Shown: positions 36,345-49,600 of the stretch, in pieces
How positions within the stretch are numbered: position 1 is the first letter of the stretch
How the letters are laid out: the number at the start of each line of letters is the position of its first letter
Origin: Atrichornis clamosus
Taxonomy: Eukaryota > Chordata > Aves > Passeriformes > Menuridae
DNA length: 64,000 nucleotides
Direction of reading: 5' to 3'
Assembly (NCBI GenBank): GCA_013400975.1
Contig: WBMZ01010148.1
Coordinates: 31,001-95,000, forward strand
Notes under the pieces: generated by a model
The model's input: only the letters and a program-made list of their open reading frames with translations
Told to the model about the DNA's origin: nothing
The model's database searches: none
Made by a program: the position numbers and the translations under genes

Positions 36345-39300
36345 AAGCCTTTTGGTCAGGCTCTGGGAAGAAACTTCCTAATAGAGAGTTAAGAATCACA
36401 AGACCCTGCCCAGGCTGGACTGAAACCTCCACTGACAGATTGCCAAGATATGGATCAGGCACACCCAGAAGCGCCAAAGACACACTTCTGCCTTCCGTCT
36501 GCACGGAAAGACTGGGGACAAAAAAGCCTGTATTTCCAAAATCCACAAAGGAAAAGGTTAAGACTAGAGAGGAGTTCACAGCAAACCTGGGCTGGTGGGC
36601 TGCCCTGTTCTGAGCGTGGCTGCAGCCCAGCCAGGCTAACAGCCAGCACTGGGGAAGTTCCTATGGCGGGCTCTCAGTGACCTTGGAAGGATCCCCAAAC
36701 GTGAACACGGCACGCGCTTCCCTGCCCCCAGGGAGAGGCACATATTTTTGCTCACAGTTTATGAATCTTTGACGTACAGTCCCTATGACACAGCCTTGGA
36801 AGACTATATCTTTTATTTATTATGCCTAGCAATTGTCCTTGTAACCAATTAGGGAAAAAAGCAGGTGGTCAACAGAAACTCTGCAAAATAAAACCCCTCA
36901 GCAAAGCAAACACCGTACCTTTCAGAGCAAGAAGAAATACTGTAAACAGAGCTAATCACTGCTAAACCCTTATAATCCAGTCCTTGCCCAAGTTAAGAGA
37001 CTGAAACCAAGAGTAAAACACTTCAAAAAGCAGTAATCGGAGGAATTGGTGAATCATTTCTCAAGGAAAAGGAGGAGTCAGAACTACTTTAAACTCCAAA
37101 TGCTCACTGTGTTGTGAAGAGGGGCCCAAACCCCCAAAGGACAAGAGTCCTACAGCACCCGCTGTGATGGCTGCTCCAGGGACTGGGAGAAGGGCTGCCA
37201 TTATGGGTTTCACCCCAGCAGTCATAAAGGAAGATGTGTGGAACAGCAAAGAGCCTGCTTTTAGCTCTCCTATAAAACAGCTACAGTTACCAACATTCCC
37301 TGCACCTTGTTGAGTATTATATTCAATAATATTAATAGGCTCATATTTACCATATCTTAAAAGCTAACAATCCCATTGCCAGCGTTAATTAAAAAGACAA
37401 GAAGCAGAAAAGCAGCAGTGGATTATTTCTTCAATATGGATTCATGCCTAGATTTAATAAAACCTGCTTTAGTGTTATAACCTTACATTTGTTTCAAGAA
37501 CACTATAAAAGATAAGTCTGCTTTTTGTTGTTTATTGACTTGGAGGGTTTTCCTTTGGATCTGTAATATAGCATTACAGCTATGGGAAGGCAAGGAAGTA
37601 GACTGTTTTCCCTGAACAAAACAAGTGCTTTTGCTACCTGAACACTATGTCTGGGATGATGGCTGGGAAAAAATCAGCACAGCTGTTCAGAGAGAAGAAC
37701 AGACACTAAAATGCAGCACTGGGGAGGTTTATCTGTAGCAAACCCTCCCTGTGACCTTACAGAAAGCACTTCACCTACAGCTACAAGTGAATGCTTTTCC
37801 AGAGGAGAGACTGTATCTTCCACCCACAGAGCACCCCTGTCCCACACATGGGGCTCCCACACCTGCTCGCTCAGCACATCAGACGCCTTCATCCACGCTG
37901 ACAATCCCTACACGTACACGCAAAGTGCAGCACCCATTCCCAGTGGGAATTCTTTACTGTGCTACACAACCCACCAAATAAAAATACTGGCCTTAGTCTA
38001 CAACCGAGGGTAAAATAATGACAGACAAAATAGTTTCTTAATCAGCCTCTTCATCAAAAAAGTTGTAGGCTTTCCAAGGAAATCCAGAACAGTTGCTTTC
38101 CATACACACCTGTCCATCCTTCCGAGTCTGAGGAAGAGGGATGACATGGTAGAGCAGGTATGCAATGCAACACAACAAAGTCAAGATAAACTGCAGCCAC
38201 TCTCCCCAAAACCAGAGCTATTCCTAGGTGAGCTCATCTGTAGATCAAGTTTCTCATTTAAGCAGAGGCCAGAAGAATTCTCCTGGAGACTGCTGAGACT
38301 GGATTGCAAGGATCTAAGTGTTCCAAATGCTTCCGTATCCATGAGAAAAACTATATTCCAACTTATTTCTAATTTTTCCTGCAAGATGCTGGGCCCCACT
38401 ACTTCTAACAAGTTCCATTCTTCATCCCAGTGCCTGTCTGACCTTTCTCCTTCAGTGAATCACTGAATTATGTGGAAACAGAAATACAAAATGATGACGG
38501 TTTAAAAACACAAATGCCTCAGCCTCATCCATGAGAGAGCAGCCAGTCCTCCCAAAGTTGTGGGCCTGCTGCTGATTCAGGATGCCAGAAGGTACTAGGG
38601 AAGATCCACCCTCTGCCCACACAGTCCCTGGGAACAGCTAGGGACCTTACCCCTATTTCTGCACGTATCTCACTGATTACTGGAAAAAGGAGGAAAAAAG
38701 CAAGAATATCAGACAGTCAGTGGTCTTACAACATTTCACTAGTGTTGCAGTTCTTTCCTGGCAGAGGCTTTTCGGTGTCGGTGATAATAAAAAGGAAAAT
38801 TTAAGAAAAACTTGATTTGAGCACGCCAACAGCAACCACATTCCTTTAGCTTGTGATCACTCTAACTCAAATAGACAAGATTTTTCTCCCCTCCTTTCCT
38901 GCACTTAATTTCCAGGTAGAGTTTGTTAAAGCCTGAAGTCCCACCTGAACTTTGGCAAGACTTTTTGAAAAAAAAAAAAAAAAAAAAAGAGAAAAAGACC
39001 TATACACAAATATTTGGCTAAGTGACCCATGGCAAATTGCGTAATGCCAGTTAAAAGTTGTGTTTTTTAAGTATCAGCCCCAGAGGTTTTATCTGAAATA
39101 AAATCCTGATTACTTCAGATTCTGGAGGCAAACTGTGACCTTGTTCTGTATCTCCAAATTTGAAACATTTGTGTTGTGCCCCTCGATAACGATGCCTCTT
39201 GCTAGAAAAGAACAAAATCCTTTCAGAAACTTGCTTATTTTATTAAATAAGGTACGAAGGCCCCAAACATGCATATAAGAATTAGTTCAGCCTTGAAGCT

Positions 39301-40238
39301 TGATCTAAAGAGGTCACCCAAACTTGGAACTGCAGTGCTCTACCAAGCAAAAATGGCTCATCTCTAGGCATGCAGCTGCATGCCCAGCAATGCTTCTGTC
39401 TGTAACCATCCCAGTCCTCAATCCTATGGTCATTAAATGAGAACCAGTATTAGGTCAGCACACAGAACACAAGGAATTATATCCATTTCTTGCATCCTTC
39501 TCTTTGGTTTGCCTGGGAACAAGCTGTGAGAGCTGGGGGCAAAGGGGAGAACTGCACTGATGAGTTTTACAACACGTTGTCAGAGAGATTAAATAGCCCA
39601 ACTCTCCTCAACCTTCACTTTACCAGCCCCACTTTCAGTAGCCTGGGAAAAAAAGAAGAAAAAAAAAACCCAACAAAAACCCTTAAAAGAAAAAGAAGAA
39701 ATATGATTCAAAATAAATTGAAAAGCCCAACTTGTAATAAAGCTGGCACTTGCCCCAGGCTTCAGGGATGTCTGAGCCTATACACTCCACAGACACATTC
39801 TGTAGCTTTTATAGGGAAAAAAATGAGATATATTTGCACTATTTAAAACAGGTTGCAAATATAGTTTATGTTTTGAAAATGTAGGGAGCACAGCTAACAA
39901 AATACAGAATGCAGCAACAAAACAAGTAACACTATCCTACAAAACTGTCATTATATAATGTCACTGTTTACACTAAGCCTCCAAAAAATACCTTCTGTTA
40001 ATTTTTTTTTTAATTAATGGGGTGCTATGCAGTTAAATAAACTCATGAAGAGTATTCACGACTTCTGCATTTTTACTTCGTATCCCAATCTTTATTTATA
40101 ACATCACTGTTATAAATTACAACAGTACTGTTAACATTCTTCTCACTTGCTGGGATACCCAGTGGAGCTCCATGACAGAAAGAACATAATGCAGGAAGCC
40201 ATGGCATTTAATTCTGTCCTTATTTAAATGCTTTAAAG
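36345..40238. other. Anonymous non-coding stretch
   Basis: This is about 3.9 kb without a recognisable gene or transposon. 37030-37230 and 37720-37960 are GC-richer, while 37260-37520 and 38470-39250 are AT-richer. A very A/G-rich segment with A runs lies at 39646-39720. Confidence 0.5.
38968..38988. repeat. Poly-A run (about 21 A)
   Basis: An uninterrupted A run is followed by GAGAAAAAG. No adjacent retroposed sequence was recognised upstream, so it is not assigned as a retrogene tail. Confidence 0.85.
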
Positions 40239-40280
40239 TCAGACAAAACTCCACTGAAATCAAGGGCTACGCTACTGAAA
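40239..40280. repeat. Possible ancient amniote repeat arm
   Basis: GTCAGACAAAACTCCACTGA AATCAAGGGCTACGC resembles the AAAACTCCCATTGAAGTCAA TGGGAGTT core common in old palindromic repeats of reptile genomes. It lies about 150 bp upstream of the clearer palindrome at 40427 and could belong to the same composite element. Confidence 0.33.
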
Positions 40281-40426
40281 ACCGCTGCACTTCCACTGCT
40301 GCTCCTCAGGCGCTGCCAAACAATCTCCCTACATGCAGCACATCTCCAAATAAAGTTAAATTAGTTCTAAAATATCAGCAATCCATGCAACTTCTTATTA
40401 GTGTGAAATTACTTAAGCCTTAATTC

Positions 40427-40533
40427 AGCAAGGTACTTAAGCACATTCCTAATTTTACAGGCATGAGACATACCAGTGACCTTAATCAGACTAGTCACGC
40501 ACTTACATTTAGGCACATGCTTAAGCACCTTGC
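40427..40533. mobile_element. Ancient palindromic (MITE-like) element
   Basis: The two halves are imperfect inverted repeats of one another over about 50 bp. The left arm begins AGCAAGGTACTTAAGCACAT and the right arm ends ACATGCTTAAGCACCTTGC. The middle (CCAGTGACCTTAATCAGACT) is where the arms meet. The CTTAAGCACATGCTTAA theme is typical of an old non-autonomous repeat widely seen in turtle and crocodilian genomes. It has no coding capacity. The family name is uncertain; the palindromic structure is visible directly. Confidence 0.65.
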
Positions 40534-43500
40534 AACATTAAAACCCACCATGAGCAACAGTTCCATGTGAATTAAAGGCTGCTTTACACCTTCATAGGCA
40601 CACTGCCATTTTAAGTTTGAGATATATGTATGTATATATATTTATGTTTGCTGTAAGTTAGTGGTTGCACCACTTATTATTAAACAACCCTTAAAGTATG
40701 AAGATCACTGGAGGAGGAACAGTCTAATAATTTGAATAACATCAATCACTTGAAATATACTTTTAATTCATATCTGATGCTTGCTGAACACCTTTTGCAG
40801 TGTATACACGTGCTGGATAACAGCTTTAAAGCATTCCTTTGCGGACTTTCCCTAAACAGCACTCCTGAATGTGGAACTTTATTGCTTATGAGTAAGCATA
40901 AGCAGATATAAGGGGAGAGTGCACACCTACAAAAACAGCTGGGAACAAACACACCACTGACGAATTTTCACAGGAGATGCAAGGCTAAAAATCAACCCAG
41001 CAAACATATTTCAGAAGCCCCATCTCTTCAAAGAGCCCACAGAAACCTAAACGATTACTGCCTGATCTTAATTTACCAGGTGAACTAAAAGCAGCTATTG
41101 TAAAACAATAAATAAATACCGAAATAGACGTGGACAACCTACAGAGGACTTCTGGATTTGGAAGTGCACATAACCCAGGTGATTACATGTCTAACGACCC
41201 AGCTGCTGCATGTCCAAGCTTGTACCCACACACAACAGCAGAGCTCCGGGTGCCAATGTCAAGGTGCTCTGAGGACTCAGGTTTATGCAGTTATTTATCA
41301 AAGACCTCAGAAACAAAATAAAACCAAGACAAAGAGAAAACAATAATCTCAGCAAGTGCAACTAAGTAGTAGTTTCCCCTTATCCTTCAACAGTTAGAGA
41401 AAATTTAAGGCTTGTTGGTGTCAATAAGTAGTTATAACAAAGACATTAGCAATAGTGAGGATAGAGAATGCTGCGTGAATGTTCTCAGCATGGTTCATTG
41501 ACAACAGATCTAAAAATTGAATTATTAAGGAAAAAAAATCATTGATTCTAAAATCCAGGCAAGGTAGCCAGCCTATGTTAAAACTTATTTAATTTTTCCA
41601 GCGCTGCTTCATTCCTAAGCTCTCAGAGCCACAGCCTTTCTATTGAAAAGCAAAAGACATTTTACGCACAATTTTCCCTCTACTCGAAAGAGGTATATTG
41701 TGCCCTTCAGTGAACATAAAATTGATATTATCGTCTCTTAGTTTATATCTCACTACTTAACCTTCAGATTAAAAGTTATTAGATTTGAATGACTAAAAAG
41801 ACATCATGTCACCTTCCGTTCAATGTTGGGAGATGGCAGAACTTGGGGGAAAAGTCTGAACGATAAAAACACAAAGTTACCGGGAGCATAAAGTTGTTTT
41901 TCACATTCTCTGATGAAACAGCAGAAGCTCTACAAATGCAGTCATCTTTTCACCATGTTGTAATCTGCAATTATGAGAGTACTACAACACAAAATCAGAC
42001 ACAATCCAATAACCTGCATGGAGTTTAATCTATACTTTCAAATGGCTCCTTCAATAGCAACAGCAGTTTAATAATTAGGCTTTATGTCTCTTTGGACAAA
42101 ATGACTCAACACGGACGCTCCCTTAAAGTCTAACAAACAATTTTGGTCTAACCCAGTTATGTCAATATGAAACAAAGACTTTATCTTGGATCTAATTTAG
42201 CAGTTTTGCTCTACAGAGATAAGTCCACATCATGATCAATGGGACCGTAGAACTCCTGATGTGGTTTGTAACCTCTCCTCACGGGTTTGCGAAATAAGAT
42301 GAAACTCACCAATTTAAAAATTTTAAAAAAAAGGCATTTCTTTCATTTACACTGTGATATATTCAGATTTCTTTCTAGTCAAATCTTCTTTTTGATCTGC
42401 CCAATTAAAGCAGCTTCTCAACAATACACCAAATCCCCCATTTCTTGTACATTTTCCTTGTCTTTGAACATGAACAAAATCTGAAGAACCCACATATTCC
42501 CCCTGGAGTTTGCTTCCCTCAATTGAACACTTCACATCTCAACATTTCATGAAACAACTACTGCCAAAGGGCCCAACTGTGGCATCTTCACACTGACACC
42601 ACAAACACCTCAACTGCAGTCACTGACTTGGGCACAGATACGAGAATATAGTCCAAATTTCTTTTGTCTATCAAACATTCTTTTATACATGAACAAAATC
42701 TTATTTTTCATTTGCATACATTTACTGGAATAAAAGAGTAAAACAGGATATAACACCATCAATTTTTTTCACGGAAAACCCTCTTCTTTGCTTACTTGGT
42801 GGACACATGGCAAAACTAGTATTTATCTAAATTCTGCAGAAAGCTTGAAGTGACACTTCATAATTACAGTATAGTTCAGCTCAAAGACAAAGTGAAGAAA
42901 AGAAACTTCCCTACAATTCTCTATATAAACCTCCTCCTTCTTTCTCCACATACCAGTTGTGTTTGTATTGCTATTCCAGTTTGTCATAAACACAGTCACC
43001 TTGTAACCCTTTTTATCAAGCAATCTATGCACTACCTAAAAGTACACTACACTCCATCAGACAAGCTATAGGTTTACATTATCCAAACATTCCGATTCTG
43101 CCTGCTCAGCGCGGGTTGTCAATAAATGCAAGCAATTGCAAAAGAGCAGTGTGTGTTTTTTTCCTTGAGAGAACACTGATAGGAGCCTGCCAGTTCTGCA
43201 AAATAAACCCTTTGCAATCTCTGCAGCTAATCTGTCAACAAATTACTATTAAAGTCATACCTCCTCAAAGTTCAAAAGCATTCTGGATTAGACAAAGATA
43301 CTGAGTTTTATACTCATGGGGCAGTACTTGAAGTTATGGTATCAAAGTGGATCTTGCTATTGATGTGGAGAGGTTTGTATTTCTGCCACCATGCAACACA
43401 GCGCTTGGTGTCTTGCTGCTATGTATCAGGATTCAACTTTGTAATCATTCTCTTTGTTCAATTCATAGTCTTGTTTCACGGCTAATAACGTGGAGAACAC

Positions 43501-45591
43501 TTTAATGAATAGTCCTGAGGATAAAAATAAAATGCAATAAATAATATTTATTTTATAAGCTTAAAAAAAAAAACAGTCTAGGACTGAGGCATCAAACCTT
43601 CTATTTGAGTAGACGTCAGAAACCACTGAAGCAACTACAGCTGTGATCACGTGCATTGAAAGGCAGTTTGTGCCCGTGAGTCTTTATGTATTACTGCTTG
43701 GTGGGCAGGAGTCACCCCATCATTACACACCTCCTGCCCAAGTTTCCCTCGCTCAGCCTGACCTTCAGCTTGGGGGTCACTCCGACATCCATTCTGCACC
43801 TCCCAGATGTTTTTCATGACACCTCAGAGCCAACAGATGCTGCCAGACTCTGCCTGGTACCCTGTTCCCAGGTTTTCTTTCCTGTCACTTGGTTCTGTCT
43901 CTGTGGGCACTTTGGGACAAAACTCCTGAGCCTCACTACCTGACCCCATGCCGAATGCCCACTCCTATCTCTTTAGGAAGTCCGATGACCCAGGTACCTT
44001 CACTCCTACTCCAGACTTTATAAGCAGGTCACCGAACCCCTGCCCATTCCACCTCATCCTGACAGTCATTCCTATGAGATGCTGACCTCTGGCACCTGTG
44101 GAGTCAGTAGCAGCAGTGGGAAGGTCACCTCTCCCACCTGCACCTCTGCCTCCCATACTGTGAGAAAAGATTTTCCTTGCCCTATAGTTTGCTTCCGAGG
44201 GTGACCTCTACATGTATTTCCATTTTTACCCAACTCTTCCACAGATGTACTGTCCCTAAAGAGTTACTTGTATTGCTTTGGCTTTCTTACTCCACAATTA
44301 CCAATATTAACATGAGTTGGAGCTGTTTGGCTTTATTATACATAGCAGAACTCATCCCCACATTTGCTACTCCCAGCTTAACAGTACATTTTATGAGATT
44401 GCTAATGCTAAAATAATTGAGCATCACATCACTCTCTGTCTCCTTGCATGGCAGAATCACCCTAACGTGACATGGGAAGCATAAAACTTGTCCTACAAGT
44501 CCTCCCTGCACTTACAACAAGAGTGATCACACCGTACACTGCTCCTGCAAACATATGAACATCTGTGGTGCTCCATATTTTTCCATGGTAAAATATTTAT
44601 AAGTTTTCAAACCCATTAAAACTTCGTAAAAAAAAACTGAAGTATTTCTGTTTTCCTCTCTCATACTAACAAAGCTATTAGTCCTTAGAAATTCATGTAT
44701 CTCACAAAAAATGTGACCCTAAATTCAGCACAGATGCTTTCACAAGCCACTGTACATCCACGTTTCATCACTCTGCCACGCTCATCATGGGAATACACAA
44801 CTAACCACTGCAGCAAAGCTCAAACTACCCACCACTGACTTTTTTTTTTCAGACAAAACAAGTGCCAGGTGGCAAAATGAAAAGATTTGAATGAAATGCT
44901 CTTAAGAAATAGCTGTTTAATTCAGAACTCATTCATTTGTATTGAAGGAGTGTTTTGTAGAACGCATTCTGTTAAGTGACCTGAGAGCATATGTTGTATA
45001 CGGAGAAACATCTAAACATTATGCTCCATGTTGTATGTGTATCTGTAAATGCTTGCATTAGCTGTCTGAAAACAACGGGGTTTTCTTCTTTTCAGCGTTA
45101 AAAATGTTTTCCAAACACCAAGATTGATATTTTTATGCTAGCTCTGATTACCCTCTTATTGTTATCAGGATTAGGTTTGTTGGTTGTTTTCTTTTTGTTT
45201 AATAACTGTTTTAAACTTTGCAATCAACTTGCTTTATAAAAGATAAACTCCATGGAGAAGTTAGTCATCAAAACCAATTAACAGCAAAATTCAAACACAG
45301 AACATAAAGGTCTTTGAAGAACTTGGAGAAAAGCAAGATCCCCAACCGCATTTACTGTACTGGCAGAGGATAAATAAACTCCAAGCTAAAATCTGAGCTG
45401 TGTGAAAGCAATCCCGAGCCTGGCAATCCTGTCCCCAGCCCCGCACACTCGGGTCTGTGCCGGGCACCGTCTGGGGAGGGCTGGAGGACAGGGAGGAATG
45501 AATGGGTGCCACTCCTTAATTGACCGAATGGGCGGCTGTTGAATGACACAACCCATTACACGGGAGGCCACGGCGTTATCTGAGGCAGCCT
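40534..45591. other. AT-rich non-coding stretch
   Basis: This is about 5 kb without a recognisable gene or transposon. 40617-40645 is a short ATAT/GTAT-rich run. 41560-42500 is complex AT-rich sequence. 43700-44160 is GC-richer and pyrimidine-rich. A short A run lies at 43562-43573. Confidence 0.5.
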
Positions 45592-45648
45592 GAGCCCTGG
45601 GGATGGCTACGAGCCCTGGGGATGGCTACGAGCCCTGGGGATGGCTAC
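45592..45648. repeat. Minisatellite: 19-bp unit, three perfect copies
   Basis: GAGCCCTGGGGATGGCTAC is repeated three times head-to-tail with no substitutions (45592-45610, 45611-45629, 45630-45648). Perfect identity implies recent expansion and probable copy-number variation. The unit is GC-rich in a locally GC-rich segment. Confidence 0.95.
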
Positions 45649-46668
45649 GGGGAAGACCTGGCACAGGGTTAGCAAGTGGTGGAGGAGCAGAAGTCTGAGC
45701 CATTCTGGTCCACGGTGTGCACATGTCTGCATGATCCCCCCCTCCTCGTTTCTCTCTGCACAAAGCAGCATTGGAAAATTCCATAGTGCTCCTATGGAAA
45801 ACATGGTGTAATTAACTCATTTTGATACGAAGCCTTTTTCAAGACGAGACCTTTGTGTTGAACATATTTTACTGTTCCACTCCTCTTCTACTGTCCTATA
45901 TTAATCAAAGCTGTAACCCCTGTTGTCTTTGCACTACGAATCAGAATGTGCCCCTGGCAAAGAATGAGGGAAAAGTCAACAGGAATTAAGTTTCAGTGCA
46001 ACTGTTTACTCAACTGTGGCCTGCAGTTATTGAAATTTTATCCGTGGTTTTGTGTGACTACTGCAGTAATGAATTCAGCATGGCTGTGATTTTCTCACTG
46101 ATGGTATTCTCACTTCAAGTAAAAACCTGTAGGATGAAAATGATTGAAACAACCAAAGTCTGTGCATTTAGTATCATCCATTTTTCTGAGTTGTTTAATT
46201 ATGGCAGCTTTCTGTCTTAGGTTGGCAAATGGGGTGCCTCGTTCCTCCGCAAGCCTTCGCTTTGCTTTGTTTTTGAGCACAGGTTTTTTCTTCTCCACAA
46301 CAACCTGCTAAAAAGATCACTGTACACTTAGGGGAGTCTTAACTAGCTGCCAATCGCCTATTTAAAAGGTTTTAAGAATCCTTATTGCATTAGAGAAAGT
46401 GAGGGTTAGGCGTGAGTGTATTCACCATGGCTCTGCTGCAGCCTTTGTTCCCAAACACATTAATGATACATGCCCAGCACTTTGGTGTAAAATTTCCTCA
46501 GAGGGCTTCAGAATTTTATCAGGGAAAAGAAAAAGCCAAAACATATTATGTGGATAATTTACACTGGTGAACTTGGTCACTTCCCAGAAAATACACTAAT
46601 TAAAATACCAAGGCAAAACACACAGTTTGGTTCTGATTCTTCTGAGTCGAGAGTACTGTACATGGATG
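45649..46668. other. Non-coding stretch with one exon-like minus-strand frame
   Basis: On the minus strand a frame is open from about 46309 down to 46110 (about 66 codons). It is directly preceded by a short pyrimidine run ending TTTTTAG, and the encoded stretch is rich in Lys, Arg and Glu. I recognise no family. It is probably chance and is discussed as a finding. Confidence 0.4.
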
Positions 46669-46684
46669 TATTTATTTATTTATT
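46669..46684. repeat. (TTTA)n short microsatellite
   Basis: About four TTTA units are present. Confidence 0.75.
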
Positions 46685-49600
46685 CTGACGTTTTGCACAG
46701 CAGATACCTCCGCAGCCTTCCTCACTAATAGAAAACATTCTGTTGATAGAGGTTGCTAGGTTATATTAAAATTTGTTGCAAAAACAAAACTTAACGTTAG
46801 CGTATTTTCCACCCAGTGACATATTTTGGAAACCAGTTATTTGTATACAGCAGTTCACCCAATCGCTGCCACCAGACTCAACACATTCAGGCAACGGAAG
46901 CAAGCCCTGATCTTTGGGTGTTTCCAGGGAATGATTAAAAAGGAGCCCCGGAAGAGAAGCCCAGCGTTTCCCTTTACATCAACAACTGCAATCCCCTACG
47001 GACAAAAACGCACAGAATGTCGTAAGGCAAGTCCTAAAAGCATCCTCTGCCTGGCAAATGCGAAGGGTTTGGGAGCTGGGGGTTAAACGCTTCACGCTTT
47101 TTCTGTAGGTAGGAAACTTGTAATGAATCTTACAGTACCTGCTGTTGCTGGAGATGTGCTAAATCTGCAGCCCCAATTTCAACGGAAGGTGTCTCGCCGT
47201 TTGATCTCACTTCCCGCAGGCTGCACTCTAGTAAATGGTTGCCACCGCTCGCTCCATTCTGAATGGCTGAACCGTTACTTTTTGTCTCAGTCCCAGATTC
47301 TTGCATCATGACTCAAAAACCTGAAATAATTTAGGGGAGGAGGGGGGGGGAAAAAAAAGCAGCTGTTAAAACAGTTGCTGTATATAAGGAGACATGCCCT
47401 GTTTTAAATCCTGCCAAAACTGTAAACATATGTCATTTTCCTTCATACGATTTATCTTTCATTAATGGTTCATGCTACTAGTTTATGTTTATTTATCCGT
47501 TGGTACAGCTATAATTTTAGTAAGTTAGTTCTCTTCTAAATATAGTATTATTTGCTCAACATCTTTTTTCCCTTAGAGTAAAAAAAATATTTTTGAACGA
47601 ACACACAGAATCCATAATTAAATTTCTCTAGTTACATCTGGATGCTTTCCTTTGAAATGGATGAGTCATTCTTGGCAACATATGATGGACAATATCAAAA
47701 ACGTGATATACACTGTGTAGGTGCAGGGAGGTGAAGCAGAGCATTCACTATTTTGGTTTCCACTCACACCATGATAGTGCCGAATTAGCACCTTTTATTA
47801 CTCTGAAGCAATTTAGGCTGAGTCTGGGATGTGCTGAACGTCATCAGATTTCATTTGGAAAACCGCTACAATTGCTCACAGAGTCAGCCTTGTTGGCCAA
47901 GTTTTGGGCTATGGATTTGGATTCTCTTATGGCATTACAGTGAGGAGCCGCCTTTGTTATCTGGCTAAACATCATCTCAGCAGCTCCCTGCAACCAGCCC
48001 TTGGACTGACTCTTGGTGCCTGTTCCTGGGTGTTTTACACCGTGCTGATCAACAGTGTCAGTGGGTCACAAGCCCACCTACAAAGTGAGTGCCTGCTTCC
48101 TTACCCCAGAACTCCTGGGATTTACACAGCTTCAGGAACTAACATCAGCATTTGTGCACAAGACTCCCCACACAAAGTACATACGACAGTTTTCTGATGC
48201 AAACTGCTACCTTGGAGAAACTATGACGAGTTGTTTTATAAGTATTTCCAACTGCAAAGCCCCAGCTTCCAGGATTTAAATGCCATTAAGCTGTCTGGCT
48301 TTCACCAGCCCATCCCTCCCCTCCCTTTGTGCTCCTCTAACCCCCTCCCAGGGGAGATGGGCCATGGAAAGACAAGCTGGGTGTCCCAAGCAGGCTGCCT
48401 GCTCCGCAGTAACCACACACACATGTAAGCCAAATGCCTCTGTGCAGGGTAGTTCACCTTGGAAGTAAAATGCTTTATCTTCAAGGAAGAACCTGTTTGA
48501 ATTCAGTAACCCAAGCACATGGACAGTAGTAGATTCAAACATTCTGATTACATTTAAATAAATTTCAGCTGGTCTATGGAAACTTCTTTCAATCTGTTTT
48601 GTTAAATCTTCGAATTATGCCGGGGACAGAAGGGCTTGGGGACTCATTATAAAGCTTCTGTCAACTCCCCTGTAAAAGCTACAGAGATCTAAACAAACCT
48701 ACAGCTTTCCCAACACCACTAGGAAATGTTTTTGGATTTTAACATGATCCTGCTCTGACACACACCAAGTATGGTGTGTTTTTCATTTTCAAAACTGTAA
48801 GGAAAGCCCATAAGCATGATAAGGTCTAAATAAGTGTTTACATCTAACAGGCAAGGCTGGATTACACACCAGGCAGTGACTGTGTAACACAGGTTGTTTG
48901 GAAGAAGAGACAGGAGTGAGAATCCACAGACAGCTCCCAAGTCACTCAAAAGTATACCAGGCAAATTTTATATACTACACTACTAAGAAGAACATACTTT
49001 TTAAAATCCAAGACAAATCAAAAAGAAAGAACTGATGTCATTGTTTTCTGCTTTCGCCCAAATTTGGAGTCAGGTCTCAACTGGAGAAAATGGAGCATTA
49101 CATTAATTTACCTCAGCAGCAGATGAGGACAAGGATGGCTACCAGGAAAGACTGGGATAGAGGGTTAAACCCAGAGACTCATGCCTTTGACTGTTATGAA
49201 GCACAACAGTAATGGTGAGTGGCACATCCCCACTACACAGACACAAGCTGATGGAGGAAAGACATACTCAAGAGCTGGTGGAAGGTGCCTCCAGCAGCCA
49301 CTGCGGTGGATAGAGATGCTAAAACCAATGTGACAGAACAGTAAAGAAGTACATCTCATTTTGCAACACTTCTGATGCAAGTGAGAACCTGGATAAACAA
49401 GCAGGAGGTCAGAGAAAGCACCAAGCAAAGCTCCGAGGTGCTTCTGACAGCACCAAGAAGAATGTGCACCACTGAGGAGCAGATCCATCACTGCCTGATC
49501 ACGATTTGTTGGCATGCCCTTCTGAGCAAAATATCTCCAGGACACAGAATATAATTCACAACCAAACTGGTCAAGAAATTATTTATTGTCTCTAGGACTG

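Noticed and set aside
39640..39720. Possible poly-A tail of a processed pseudogene
   Set aside because: The A/G-rich run has mixed composition and no upstream sequence resembling a known gene. No target-site duplication was recognised.
41130..41321. Short plus-strand frame with protein-like composition
   Set aside because: It has only 63 codons, an overlapping frame is equally open, and no splice or promoter context is present.
49165..49545. Minus-strand open frame of 126 codons
   Set aside because: It has Cys/His-containing sequence but no regular zinc-finger spacing, and no similarity I can name.
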